Origin: Bradyrhizobium septentrionale
GTDB taxonomy: Bacteria > Pseudomonadota > Alphaproteobacteria > Rhizobiales > Xanthobacteraceae
DNA: 64,000 nt
Direction: 5' to 3'
Assembly (NCBI RefSeq): GCF_011516645.4
Contig: NZ_CP088285.1
Coordinates: 7,148,501-7,212,500, forward strand
Shown here: positions 52,122 through 61,162 of the stretch, piece after piece
Layout: each line of letters opens with the position of its first letter
How positions within the stretch are numbered: the first letter of the stretch is position 1
Notes under the pieces: generated by a model
Seen by the model: the letters and a program-made list of their open reading frames with translations, nothing else
Database searches by the model: none
Told to the model about the DNA's origin: nothing
Translations under genes and position numbers: made by a program

Positions 52122-52410
52122 GCTGCTGACTGGCTCTCGCAATGCGGCGAAAAGCCGTTTTCGGGAGCCGGTTCAGGCGTGTAGTCAAGGCTTGGGAAGT
52201 ATGATAGCTGAACCCCCCATGGATGGGCAAAGAACGCCATTGCAGGATTTTGAAACCCTGTATATTGGCGTGGCGACGCCTGCCGTTCGCCGGGGCTTTA
52301 GTCGGCTACGACCGGGCCGAATCAAGACTATGCGCGACTGAGTAATCGAGACGACCACGATGGCTCGTATCGTCTTGGGGTCGGGTCCAATGGAACAACG
52401 AGGTTGAACG
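52122..52410. other. intergenic region upstream of acpP
   Basis: About 290 bp. It begins with the small CGGC-GAAAA-GCCG hairpin and T-run after fabG, then an AT-richer stretch (52235-52270) with TGTATATTGG that could be a -10 region for a separate acpP promoter. ACP is needed in far higher amount than FabG, so an own promoter is expected. No structured RNA that I can name. Confidence 0.5.
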
Positions 52411-52650
52411 ATGAGTGAGATTGGCGAGCGGGTTAAGAAGATTGTGGTCGAGCACCTTGGTGTCGAACCCGAGAAGGTGGTCGATGGCGCGAGCTTCATC
52501 GATGACCTCGGCGCCGACAGCCTCGACACGGTCGAGCTCGTGATGGCCTTCGAAGAAGAATTCGGTTGCGAGATTCCCGACGACGCGGCGGAGACGATTC
52601 TCACCGTCGGCGACGCGACCAAGTTTCTCGAGAAGAACGCGAAGAGCTGA
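52411..52650 (+). CDS. acpP: acyl carrier protein
   Basis: 79 residues, acidic. The phosphopantetheine site is Ser37 in [13 protein letters not shown]; starts [20 protein letters not shown] and ends FLEKNAKS. Carries growing acyl chains in the FAS II pathway. Confidence 0.98.
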   Translation: MSEIGERVKKIVVEHLGVEPEKVVDGASFIDDLGADSLDTVELVMAFEEEFGCEIPDDAAETILTVGDATKFLEKNAKS

Positions 52651-52746
52651 CGCCGATCGCGGAGTTGATGGAGCCGGACGGACCGCGGTTGAGCGGTCCC
52701 CCGGTTTCTTACTATTAGCCGCCCATTGCTGGCCGGAGGCGTGGAA

Positions 52747-54012
52747 ATGAGACGGGTTGTCGTCACGGGGCTGGGCATGCTTACACCGCTCGGCTGCGGC
52801 GTTGACGCAACCTGGGCGCGCATCCTCGCAGGCGAGAGCGGCGGCAAGAAGATCGACACGTTCGAAGTCTCCGACCTGCCGAGCCAGGTTGCCTGCTACA
52901 TTCCGCGCGGCGACGGCACCAACGGCACCTTCAATCCCGATCAGTGGATGGAGCCGAAGGACCAGCGCAAGGTCGACGACTTCATCCTCTACGCGATGTG
53001 CGCCGCCAGGCAGGCGCTTGACGATGCCGATTGGCATCCGAAGTCCGATGAGGACCAGTTCGCCACCGGCACGATGATCGGCTCCGGCATCGGCGGCCTC
53101 ACCGGCATCGCCGAGACTGCGGTGCTGCTGAAGGAGCGCGGACCGCGCAGGGTCTCTCCGTTCTTCATTCCGGGCCGCCTGATCAATCTGGCGTCCGGCT
53201 ACGTCTCGATCGAGCACGGCCTGAAGGGGCCCAATCATGCGGTCGTCACGGCGTGCTCGACCGGTGCACATGCGGTCGGCGACGCGGCGCGGCTGATCGC
53301 GCTCGGCGATGCCGACGTGATGCTCGCGGGCGGCGCCGAATCGCCGATCTCCCGCATCGGCATCGCCGGCTTCTGCGCGGCGCGCGCGCTGTCCACCGGC
53401 TTCAACGATACCCCGCAAAAGGCATCGCGGCCGTACGACAAGGATCGCGACGGCTTCGTAATGGGCGAGGGCGCCGGCGTCCTCGTGCTCGAGGAATACG
53501 AGCATGCCAGGCAGCGCGGCGCGAAGATCTACGCCGAGGTCACCGGCTACGGCCTGTCGGGCGATGCCTTTCACATCACCTCGCCGCCGCCGGACGGCAA
53601 TGGCGGCTTCCGCAGCATGAGCATGGCGCTGAAGCGCGCCGGCCTCGCGGCATCCGATCTCGACTACATCAATGCGCATGGCACCTCGACGCAGGTCGGC
53701 GACGAGATCGAGCTCGGCGCGGTCGAGCGTCTGCTCGGCAATGCGGCCTCGAAGGTTTCGATGTCGTCGACCAAGTCCGCGACCGGACATCTGCTGGGAG
53801 CGGCCGGCGCGATCGAGGCGATCTTCGCGGTGCTTGCGATTCGCGATAATGTGGTGCCGCCGACCATCAATCTCGACAACCCGTCGGTGCAAACGGCGAT
53901 CGATCTTGTGCCACATACGTCGCGCAAGCGTGACGTCAATGTGGCGCTCTCCAATTCCTTCGGTTTCGGCGGCACCAACGCCTCCGTGATCGTGCAGCGC
54001 GTGACCAATTAG
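52747..54012 (+). CDS. fabF: 3-oxoacyl-ACP synthase II
   Basis: 421 residues from ATG at 52747 (MRRVVVTGLGMLTPLGCG) with GGAGG upstream; an upstream TTG at 52726 is less likely. Condensing enzyme: nucleophile Cys in VVTACSTGAHA, His residues in YINAHGTSTQVGD and SATGHLLGAAGAIEA. FGFGGTNASV ends the fold. Elongates acyl-ACPs, including the unsaturated branch. Confidence 0.97.
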   Translation: MRRVVVTGLGMLTPLGCGVDATWARILAGESGGKKIDTFEVSDLPSQVACYIPRGDGTNGTFNPDQWMEPKDQRKVDDFILYAMCAARQALDDADWHPKSDEDQFATGTMIGSGIGGLTGIAETAVLLKERGPRRVSPFFIPGRLINLASGYVSIEHGLKGPNHAVVTACSTGAHAVGDAARLIALGDADVMLAGGAESPISRIGIAGFCAARALSTGFNDTPQKASRPYDKDRDGFVMGEGAGVLVLEEYEHARQRGAKIYAEVTGYGLSGDAFHITSPPPDGNGGFRSMSMALKRAGLAASDLDYINAHGTSTQVGDEIELGAVERLLGNAASKVSMSSTKSATGHLLGAAGAIEAIFAVLAIRDNVVPPTINLDNPSVQTAIDLVPHTSRKRDVNVALSNSFGFGGTNASVIVQRVTN

Positions 54013-54139
54013 TAGGTCTTTAGAACTAGTCCACCGTTTTGCCGTATTCCGCGGTGACTCCTAATAGCGGGCGTATGCTATTGGCAGGGCAGGGGTTTGC
54101 CTGGCCACGATTCAACCGGCAGGATATTGGTTTGCATCG

Positions 54140-55399
54140 ATGAGTGAGAGGCCGCCCATTTCACCGAGGAGTCCACGTGCCGCGTTGGAGCCCGAACAGG
54201 TTCCGCCGCCGCCCAAGCGCTCGGATCGTGCCCGCAATCCCTTCGTGATCGTCGGCAATGCCATCTTCACCATCCTGATCATCCTGATGATCGGCGCGGG
54301 CGCTACATATTACTACGGCAAGCAGGCGCTGGAATCCCCGGGCCCGCTGCAGGAAGACAAGATCGTCAACATCCCCGCGCGCGCCGGCAAGCGCGACATC
54401 GCGGACGTGCTCTCGCGCGAGGGCGTCATCAATGTCAATCCGTGGGTCTTCATCGGCGGCGTGTTTGCGCTCAAGGCGAGCTCCGACCTCAAGCCCGGCG
54501 AATATTCGTTCCAGAAGAACGCCAGCCTGCGCGACGTCATCGCCACCATCGTCGACGGCAAGGTGGTGCAGCACGCCATCACGATTCCCGAAGGTCTGAC
54601 CTCGGAGCAGATCGTGACGCGGCTCACCGACAACGACATCTTCACCGGCTCGGTGCGCGAGATTCCGCGCGAGGGTACGCTGCTGCCGGAGACCTACAAA
54701 TTCCCGCGCGGCACCACGCGCGATCAGGTGATCCAGCGCCTGCAGCAGGCGCAGAAGCGCGTGCTTGCCGAAATCTGGGAGCGCCGCAATACCGACACGC
54801 CGCTGAAATCGCCGGACCAGCTGGTGACGCTGGCCTCGATCGTCGAGAAGGAAACCGGCCGCTCCGACGAGCGCAGCCGCGTCGCCGCCGTGTTCGTCAA
54901 TCGCATGCGCCAGAAGATGAAGCTGCAGTCCGATCCGACCATCATCTACGGATTGGTGGGCGGCAAGGGCACGCTGGGGCGCCCGATCAAGCGCAGCGAG
55001 ATCACGCAGCCGTCGCCCTACAACACCTATGTGATCGACGGCCTGCCGCCCGGACCGATCGCCAATCCCGGCCGCGCCTCGCTGGAGGCGACCGCCAATC
55101 CGGCGCGCACCCGCGACCTGTTCTTCGTTGCCGACGGAACCGGCGGCCACGCTTTTACCGAGACCTACGACCAGCACGCGAAGAACGTCGCCAAGCTGCG
55201 CGCCTCGGAGAAGCAGATCCAGAACGACACCGTCGAGCCCGCGGATGATCCGGCGCCGGCCGCCGTGGCGCCGGGCGCAGCCGACAACAACCCCACGGCG
55301 GCCACGCCGCCGAAGCCCACCAATCAGAAGAAGCCGCCGCGCAGCGGTCGCCAGGGCGCAGCCCAGCAGACCAATTCGCCGCCCGTCGTGCAGCGCTAA
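54140..55399 (+). CDS. mltG: endolytic murein transglycosylase
   Basis: 419 residues. One membrane helix (FVIVGNAIFTILIILMIGAG), then the YceG domain. LASIVEKETGRSDERSRVAA holds the catalytic Glu, followed by VFVNRMRQKMKLQSDPTIIY; PSPYNTYVIDGLPPGPIANP is also conserved. Cuts peptidoglycan strands near the membrane and helps end glycan synthesis. The C-terminal ~55 residues are Pro/Ala-rich, longer than usual. Confidence 0.93.
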   Translation: MSERPPISPRSPRAALEPEQVPPPPKRSDRARNPFVIVGNAIFTILIILMIGAGATYYYGKQALESPGPLQEDKIVNIPARAGKRDIADVLSREGVINVNPWVFIGGVFALKASSDLKPGEYSFQKNASLRDVIATIVDGKVVQHAITIPEGLTSEQIVTRLTDNDIFTGSVREIPREGTLLPETYKFPRGTTRDQVIQRLQQAQKRVLAEIWERRNTDTPLKSPDQLVTLASIVEKETGRSDERSRVAAVFVNRMRQKMKLQSDPTIIYGLVGGKGTLGRPIKRSEITQPSPYNTYVIDGLPPGPIANPGRASLEATANPARTRDLFFVADGTGGHAFTETYDQHAKNVAKLRASEKQIQNDTVEPADDPAPAAVAPGAADNNPTAATPPKPTNQKKPPRSGRQGAAQQTNSPPVVQR

Positions 55400-55448
55400 G
55401 GCCCGATGCGATTGGGCTGTATCGTCGTCGCGCTTTAGCTTCTTGTTT

Positions 55449-55497
55449 GGGCATGATCTTTCCGGAAAACCGCTTCACGCTTTTCCGGTTCATGCCC
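55449..55497 (+). repeat. short interspersed repeat, type A derivative
   Basis: GGGCATGATC ... CCGGAAAACCGCTTCACGC ... GTTCATGCCC: both ends complementary, 49 bp. It is an internally deleted relative of the type A unit (8442-8513, 61090-61161). It lies in the mltG-yicC gap. Confidence 0.7.
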
Positions 55498-55628
55498 CAG
55501 CTCTGCATTTTCCGGGGGTGGACGTAATTCCACTTTCACGGAATCCGTTTTAAGGTCGCACCGGCTCCCCCCGAGTCTCGTTAGGCTCCGGGTGAGTGCC
55601 ATATCCTTCTGTTGGAGAGTTTCACGCG

Positions 55629-56516
55629 ATGGCGCTGTCGAGCATGACTGGCTTTGCCCGAAGCCATGGCGGAAGCGGTCCCTACACGTTCGAATGGGAG
55701 CTGAAATCGGTCAACGCCAAGGGCTTTGACCTGCGGCTGCGGATGCCGCCGGGCTGGGACGAACTGGAAGCCCTCGCCAAGAAGCGCGCCGGCGAGCTGC
55801 TGTCGCGCGGCACGGTCTACGCCAATCTTACCGTCAAGCGCACCGATGCGGCGCAGACCATCCGCATCAACGAGGACGTGCTGGCCGCCGTCGTGAAGGT
55901 CGCAGGTGAGCTCGCGCAGCGGATCGACGCGGTGGCGCCCAGCATCGATGGGCTGCTCGGCATCAAGGGCGTCATCGAGGTGGTCGAGCCTGACAGCAAC
56001 GAGGACGAGGACAAGGCGGCACGCGAGGCGGCGGCGAAGGCGTTCGAGCAGGCGCTTAGCAGCCTCGTCGAGATGCGCCGCCGCGAAGGCGATGCGCTGG
56101 GCGCGATCCTGATGCAGCGGATGGACGAGATCGAGCGGCTCGCCAGGCGCGCCGAGGCGGCGCCCGGCCGCAAGCCCGATGCGATCAAGGCGCGGCTTGC
56201 CGAGCAGATCGCAGCGCTGCTGGAGACCTCCGATCGCTTCGATGCCGACCGGCTGAGCCAGGAGGCGATCCTGATCGCCACCAAGGCCGACATCCGCGAA
56301 GAGCTCGACCGCATCGCCTCCCACATCGCCCAGGCGCGCGAGATGATCGGCAAGGGCGGGCCGGTGGGACGGCGGCTCGACTTCCTCGCCCAGGAGTTCA
56401 ACCGCGAGGTCAACACCTGCTGCTCGAAGTCGAACGACGTCGAATTGACCAATACCGGACTTGAGATGAAGAACGTGGTCGAGCAGTTCCGCGAACAGGT
56501 CCAGAATCTGGAGTGA
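55629..56516 (+). CDS. yicC: YicC family endoribonuclease
   Basis: 295 residues from ATG at 55629 with GGAGAG upstream. MALSSMTGFARSHGGSGPYT and WELKSVNAKGFDLRLRMPPG are the YicC_N hallmark; the C-terminal DUF1732 part ends EFNREVNTCCSKSNDVELTN and NVVEQFREQVQNLE. YicC proteins are RNases that target small RNAs in E. coli. The gmk start follows at once. Confidence 0.93.
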   Translation: MALSSMTGFARSHGGSGPYTFEWELKSVNAKGFDLRLRMPPGWDELEALAKKRAGELLSRGTVYANLTVKRTDAAQTIRINEDVLAAVVKVAGELAQRIDAVAPSIDGLLGIKGVIEVVEPDSNEDEDKAAREAAAKAFEQALSSLVEMRRREGDALGAILMQRMDEIERLARRAEAAPGRKPDAIKARLAEQIAALLETSDRFDADRLSQEAILIATKADIREELDRIASHIAQAREMIGKGGPVGRRLDFLAQEFNREVNTCCSKSNDVELTNTGLEMKNVVEQFREQVQNLE

Positions 56517-57173
56517 ATGATGACGGCGCAGGGTTTTGACGGCGTTGAGCGGCGCGGACTGATGTTCGTGCTGTCGTCGCCCTCGGGCGCCGGCAAGACG
56601 ACGCTGTCGCGCATGCTGATCGAGCGCATGCCGGATTTGAAAATGTCGGTGTCGGCGACCACGCGCGCGAAACGGCCGGGCGAGGTCGAGGGCCGCGACT
56701 ACTTCTTCGTCGACAAGGCGAAGTTCGAGGCGATGGCCAAGCAGGGCGAGCTCTTGGAATGGGCCACCGTGTTCGACAATCGCTACGGCACGCCACGCGC
56801 GCCGGTCGAGGTGGCGCTCGCGGCCGGCCAGGACGTGCTGTTCGACATCGATTGGCAGGGCACCCAGCAGTTGCGCGAGAAGGCGCGGGCCGACGTGGTC
56901 AGTGTCTTCATCCTGCCGCCGTCAGCCGCCGATCTCGAGAAGCGGCTGCATACCCGCGCGCAGGACTCGGAGGAGGTCATCCGCGGGCGGATGAACCGCG
57001 CCACCCATGAGCTGAGCCACTGGGCGGAGTACGATTACATCGTCGTCAACCAGAACGTCGACGACGCCTTCGCCGAGGTGCAGTCGATCCTGAAGGCCGA
57101 GCGTCTCAAGCGCGAGCGCCGCACCGGCCTCACCGAATTCGTGCGCGGCCTGCAGCGTCAGCTGGAGAAGTAG
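56517..57173 (+). CDS. gmk: guanylate kinase
   Basis: 218 residues. P-loop SSPSGAGKTTLSRML; SVSATTRAKRPGEVEGRDYF is the GMP-binding region; DIDWQGTQQLREKA and FILPPS follow. Converts GMP to GDP. ATG at 56517 directly after the yicC stop, or ATG at 56520. yicC-gmk order is conserved. Confidence 0.96.
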   Translation: MMTAQGFDGVERRGLMFVLSSPSGAGKTTLSRMLIERMPDLKMSVSATTRAKRPGEVEGRDYFFVDKAKFEAMAKQGELLEWATVFDNRYGTPRAPVEVALAAGQDVLFDIDWQGTQQLREKARADVVSVFILPPSAADLEKRLHTRAQDSEEVIRGRMNRATHELSHWAEYDYIVVNQNVDDAFAEVQSILKAERLKRERRTGLTEFVRGLQRQLEK

Positions 57174-57185
57174 CTGACCGCGCTC

Positions 57186-57212
57186 GTGATGCGATCGCGG
57201 GGATCGCATCAC
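57186..57212. terminator. bidirectional terminator between gmk and the leftward gene
   Basis: GTGATGCGATC (57186-57196) pairs perfectly with GATCGCATCAC (57202-57212) across a 5-nt loop, an 11-bp stem placed between convergent genes. Weak T-stretches lie on both sides. Confidence 0.85.
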
Positions 57213-57227
57213 GTCTTCATATCCTCG

Positions 57228-58301
57228 CTAGTTCGCCGCGCTGCGCGCCAGCCGCTGCAGCATGGCTGCGATCTGCTGGTTGTCTTGCTCCCTTTGATTC
57301 AGATCACGCGCGGTCTCGCCGCGCGGAGCCGGCGTCTCGGCACGGCGCGCCGCCGGCGTTTCGGCACGGCGCGCCGCCGGCGTTTCGGCGCGGCGCGGCA
57401 CCGGTGTCTCGGAGCGGCGCGGCGCCGCCTCCGACAGGCGCAGCGGACGGTCCCGGCCGACCACGGACATCGGTGGCGCCGGCTCGGTGTGGAGTGAATC
57501 CCAGGGCGCGCGCCACTCCTCCTTGATCTCGTAAGGCGGCGTCCGCGTGCGCGTCAGGCCGAACACCAACGCGCTGACGAGGCCGGCCAGCGCCAGGGCG
57601 CCGACCATCACGATCAGCAGCATCTGCGTCGAGGACGACGATTTCTCCGCGGGCGCCTCGGCCGTGGCGGAGGCGGCAGGAGCGGGCGCGGCCGCCTGTT
57701 GCGGCGTTGTATCCGCCTGCGCGACCACGGTCGGCTGGTCTGCGGTGTGCCGGGTTCCGGCCATGCTCGACGAATCCAGCCACCTCGTGTTCACGGTTGA
57801 CGGCTGGGCGGTTGCGTCGGGCGGCGCAGCAGACGCCGCCGGATCGGTTGCCGCCGCGCCGCCGGCCTGACCGGCACCAGGGCCTGCGACCGGCGCGGCC
57901 GCGGCCTGCGGCGAGGGCCATTCGGCATGTGCATCGGAGACCGATTTGCGCATCGCCGGCTGGGGCGTCGGCTTGGTCGGTGGCGGCGCCGCGTCGGCCG
58001 TCGCCGTGTCGGGCGCGGCGGCCGGCTGCTGCTGCGTGGTCGCGGTCTTGGCAGCCTTGTTCTTGGTCTCGTTCTTGGCCTCACCGAGATACCAGCACTT
58101 CTTCTTCGTGCGGTCGAGATGGTAGAACCAGTGCCTTCCCGCAGGCGCGGTTGCCTTGGGAGCGGACAGACAGGTGTCCGCCGTATTCGCGGTATTGGTG
58201 CTCGCCGTATTGGCGGCCGTCTGGGCCATGGCGCTGAAGCTGGCGCCGGCCAGGATGCTGGCGGCAAGCGCCGCAGCGAATTTCGCTGAACGATTTGACA
58301 T
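57228..58301 (-). CDS. exported single-pass protein with tandem RRAETPAA repeats
   Basis: 357 residues. Signal peptide (SAKFAAALAASILAGASFSA), then a short conserved part AGRHWFYHLDRTKKKCWYLG, a long Ala/Pro/Thr-rich stretch, one membrane helix (QMLLIVMVGALALAGLVSAL), and a cytoplasmic tail with repeated RRAETPAARRAETPAA units encoded by 24-bp repeats near 57313-57432. The HWFYHLDRTKKKCWYLG block looks like a small ligand-binding domain that recurs in Bradyrhizobium exported proteins. Last gene of a run of four exported proteins on this strand. Function unknown. Confidence 0.75.
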   Translation of the reverse strand: MSNRSAKFAAALAASILAGASFSAMAQTAANTASTNTANTADTCLSAPKATAPAGRHWFYHLDRTKKKCWYLGEAKNETKNKAAKTATTQQQPAAAPDTATADAAPPPTKPTPQPAMRKSVSDAHAEWPSPQAAAAPVAGPGAGQAGGAAATDPAASAAPPDATAQPSTVNTRWLDSSSMAGTRHTADQPTVVAQADTTPQQAAAPAPAASATAEAPAEKSSSSTQMLLIVMVGALALAGLVSALVFGLTRTRTPPYEIKEEWRAPWDSLHTEPAPPMSVVGRDRPLRLSEAAPRRSETPVPRRAETPAARRAETPAARRAETPAPRGETARDLNQREQDNQQIAAMLQRLARSAAN

Positions 58302-58474
58302 ACGCGTCCCCGGTATTCTTTTTTACGCAAACGCTGGTGACGCCAATCTCGGTAAAGAGTTGGGTCGCAATGCGCCGCAAATCCGGAACGGGTAGGGCTT
58401 AATTGGGGCTTGCGGCACCCCGCAATTGCGGCGCGCCGGTGGCCAGAAAATCTCGCTGGTCGATAGGGAACGGC

Positions 58475-58975
58475 CTACCGCTTTGATGCGGACCAGCGGC
58501 CCTTGCATCCGTCGGATCGCACGAACGAGCCGGAACCGCTGCGGCCCGAGAAACGGCCCGAGCTGGTCCAGCTCAAGCCGCCGGCCGATCCGCTTCCCGT
58601 CGTGGACCCATTGGGGCTGACATGTCCGGAACTCAGCTCTCCCGAAATGCTGCCGCCTGAGATCACCAGCCGTTCGGTGCTGGAGCCGCAAAGCGACCCC
58701 TCGGCGACAACCACCCACGAACCGTCGAAATTGCCGCCACCGCCGCCCTCGCTGCTGGTTTTCCGCGTCGCGCGGCGCGGCGCCTCCGAGCTTCGGGCAG
58801 GCTTCGACGGCGCGACGGCGCGCGGCGCTTGTCGGGTCCCGGACAGCGACTTCTCGTCATTGCCGATGCTGCCGCCGCTGCTGCCGGATTGCGCGAGCGC
58901 GGCCGTTGAACCTGAGAGGCAGAGCAGGGCAGAGAACAGGGTCATTCGGACGTTCGGCTGAAGCATCGTGTGCAT
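58475..58975 (-). CDS. Gly/Ser-rich exported protein, paralogue 1
   Basis: 166 residues. Signal peptide (MTLFSALLCLSGSTAALAQ), then a Gly/Ser stretch SGSSGGSIGNDEKSLSG, an Arg-rich linker, and a C-terminal domain NFDGSWVVVAEGSLCGSSTE to GSGSFVRSDGCKGRWSASKR, with two Cys likely disulfide-bonded. The closest relative is the next gene. Small beta-rich extracellular or periplasmic domain of unknown role. Confidence 0.75.
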   Translation of the reverse strand: MHTMLQPNVRMTLFSALLCLSGSTAALAQSGSSGGSIGNDEKSLSGTRQAPRAVAPSKPARSSEAPRRATRKTSSEGGGGGNFDGSWVVVAEGSLCGSSTERLVISGGSISGELSSGHVSPNGSTTGSGSAGGLSWTSSGRFSGRSGSGSFVRSDGCKGRWSASKR

Positions 58976-59027
58976 TGTCGGGCGTGTCCAAATTCTTGAT
59001 TTGCAAATTCAGTGGTCCGGGCCGTCA

Positions 59028-59537
59028 CTATTGTTTGGTGGCGGACCAGGTCCCGCCGCAGCCGTCGGAGCGGCGGAACGTGCCCGAGCCGCTGCGGCCG
59101 GACAGACGACCCGACCCGATCGAGGTCAAGCCGTTGGCCTGGAAGACGGAGCGCGCCGCGCCGCTGGGGCTGACGGAGCCGGTGAGGCCCTCGCCGATGA
59201 TCCTACCGCTCGTGATCACGACCGCGCCGGAGCCGGTGCCGCCGCAACCGACTGACGTGACGACCCAGGCGCCGTCAACGCTACCGCCACCGCCACCGCT
59301 TTTGCGCGCGGCGCGGCGCGGCTCTTCTGCTTCCGGCTTGCTGCGCCGGGTCGGTCGATCGGTCTCGACCGAGCGCGGCGCAGCGCGCGAGCCGGACAGC
59401 GACTTCTCGTCATTGCCGATGCTGCCGCCCGAGCTGCCGGACTGCGCAAGCGCAGCCGTTGAGCCGAGGGCGGAAAGCAGCAACGCGGAAAACAGGAGGG
59501 ATCGAGGCATCGAGTGAAACATGCTTGTCATTCTCAA
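59028..59537 (-). CDS. Gly/Ser-rich exported protein, paralogue 2
   Basis: 169 residues. Same layout as paralogue 1: signal peptide ending TAALAQ, the identical block QSGSSGGSIGNDEKSLSG, Arg-rich linker, then VDGAWVVTSVGCGGTGSGAV and SGRSGSGTFRRSDGCGGTW. MTSMFHSMPRSLLFSALLLS at the N-terminus offers several ATG choices. It lies 27 bp after the caspase-like gene, suggesting one transcript. Confidence 0.75.
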   Translation of the reverse strand: MRMTSMFHSMPRSLLFSALLLSALGSTAALAQSGSSGGSIGNDEKSLSGSRAAPRSVETDRPTRRSKPEAEEPRRAARKSGGGGGSVDGAWVVTSVGCGGTGSGAVVITSGRIIGEGLTGSVSPSGAARSVFQANGLTSIGSGRLSGRSGSGTFRRSDGCGGTWSATKQ

Positions 59538-59564
59538 ATTCGTCCAAAATGATCGTCGGCAAAT

Positions 59565-60929
59565 TCAGTGTCCGGCGCCGTCGGCGCAGACGGCATCGAT
59601 AATGCGACAGGATTTTCCGGCCTTGCCACACTCGTCAAGTGCGGCGGTCCTGGCGCGATCGAGCGTGTCGCGCTGGATCAATGACCAGGACTTGCTTGAG
59701 ATTGCAAACGCGCCGCAGCGCGAGCCGTAGAATGAAAGCTCGAGGGTGCATTTGGCGCCGCCGCATTTGGCGCGCGCGTCGTCGACCGCGGCGCGCCGTG
59801 ACGCATGCTTCCAGGAGATGCCCCATTTGTCGACGTCGGGGCCATAGACGATCGATCCCCAGGGCTGCAGGTCCTCCATCTTGCGCAGCCGTGTCAGCAC
59901 GCCCTCGGTCGCTTCGCCGGTCGGCGTCATCGCGACCTTCTCCTGGAATTTGCTGATCGCCGCGCGCATGCCGTTCTTGCTGTCAATCGGCTCGGGATCG
60001 AAATTGTGCTCATAGAGCCGGTCGCTCAATTCGCGCAGCAACGCCGGATCCCTGATCTGAATGCGATCGGGATCGGGCCGCAACGTGCCCGGCGATTGCG
60101 GTTCGGGCTGCGGCGCGACCGCAACCTTCTGCTCGGCTGCGGCCGCCGGCGGTACGAAATAGAAGGTCCCGTCGATCGGCGATGACGAGACCCAGGGCTG
60201 CTGCGATCCGCCGGTCGCGCGCTTCACGGCAAGCCCGACCTGGTTGAAGGTCTGGAAGATGTCGAGCCCGGCGAGCCTGATCGTAGAGGCCAGCGCCCTT
60301 GTGTAGGGGCTGTGGCCGTCGGTGCCGTCCTGCGCCACGTTGCCGGGCTGGGTGGCGTAGGAGATCAGCGTGCCTTCAGGGGCGCGCATTTGCGCCAGGC
60401 CGCCGTCGGCGGCGCGCAGGCCGCGCCCGCCGAACGGATTGTTCCGGCAGGCATCGAGGATCACCATGTTGAGGCGCGTGCCGGAGCCCTGCATCTGCCT
60501 GAGCACCAGGTTGACGTCGAGCATCTGGAAATCGACGTCGGCCTCGCGCGTGGCGTTGGCGTTGACCGGCACCAAATAGTTCGCGCCGGACACCTGAATG
60601 CCGTGGCCGGCGTAATAGAACAGCGCGACGTCGGCGCCCTGCACCTGCCGGCCGAAGCTCTGGACGGCGATGTCCATGCCCGGCTTGTCGAGATCGAGCT
60701 GGGCGCGGCCGCCGATCAGGGTGAAGCCGAGGCTTGCCAGCGTCTCGGACATCAGCGTGGCATCGCTGCGGGGATTATCGAGCCGGGTGACGTTCTGGTA
60801 GGCGGAATTGCCGATCACCAGCGCGACGCGCTTTTCGGTCGCCGCCTGCGCCACGCCAATCAATGCCTGCCACAGCAGCGCCAGCAGCGCCGCTGCCGCC
60901 AGGCTCCTGCCTTGCACAGCCCCGTGCAT
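59565..60929 (-). CDS. exported caspase-like protein with PG-binding-like and DUF4189 regions
   Basis: 454 residues. Signal peptide to about residue 30 (AAAALLALLWQALIGVAQAA). Peptidase C14 caspase domain: RVALVIGNSAYQNVTRLDNP, catalytic His109 in LFYYAGHGIQV and Cys161 in VILDACRNNPFGG. A short helical unit near 300-350 (LYEHNFDPEPIDSKNGMRAA, ISKFQEKVAMTPTGEATEGV) resembles a peptidoglycan-binding_1 repeat. The C-terminal ~100 residues (WGSIVYGPDVDKWGISWKHA onward, several Cys) match DUF4189. Both catalytic residues are intact. First gene of the four-gene run. Substrate unknown. Confidence 0.88.
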   Translation of the reverse strand: MHGAVQGRSLAAAALLALLWQALIGVAQAATEKRVALVIGNSAYQNVTRLDNPRSDATLMSETLASLGFTLIGGRAQLDLDKPGMDIAVQSFGRQVQGADVALFYYAGHGIQVSGANYLVPVNANATREADVDFQMLDVNLVLRQMQGSGTRLNMVILDACRNNPFGGRGLRAADGGLAQMRAPEGTLISYATQPGNVAQDGTDGHSPYTRALASTIRLAGLDIFQTFNQVGLAVKRATGGSQQPWVSSSPIDGTFYFVPPAAAAEQKVAVAPQPEPQSPGTLRPDPDRIQIRDPALLRELSDRLYEHNFDPEPIDSKNGMRAAISKFQEKVAMTPTGEATEGVLTRLRKMEDLQPWGSIVYGPDVDKWGISWKHASRRAAVDDARAKCGGAKCTLELSFYGSRCGAFAISSKSWSLIQRDTLDRARTAALDECGKAGKSCRIIDAVCADGAGH

Positions 60930-61089
60930 CCCCGTGATCCTCTCAGCCTCGCTGGCAGACTACCAGCGTGCGCGGGAGGACAAAAGCAGCAGTCCGGCCG
61001 GCCGGGCGCGACCAATTGCGCTCAGTGGCATCGCACAGGGAGTACCCCGCCGGGGGCTTGCGCGGCGGCGGGGCGTCTTCGTCAAGTGC

Positions 61090-61161
61090 GCATGATCTCC
61101 GCGCAAACGCGTTCCGCGTTTGTCGCGAGGGAAAACCGCTTCACACTTTTGCGGATCATGC
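61090..61161 (-). repeat. 72-bp interspersed repeat, type A copy 2
   Basis: Reverse-complement counterpart of 8442-8513 with a handful of changes; inverted ends GCATGATC and GATCATGC. It ends at the alcohol dehydrogenase stop codon and probably provides its 3' hairpin. Confidence 0.85.
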
Positions 61162-61162
61162 G

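Noticed and set aside
52122..52410. Structured RNA or riboswitch upstream of acpP
   Set aside because: Only a weak terminator-like hairpin and a possible -10; no recognisable conserved fold.
57313..57432. Regular repeats resembling a CRISPR array
   Set aside because: Units are 24 bp with no unique spacers and are in-frame codons of RRAETPAA; no cas genes nearby.
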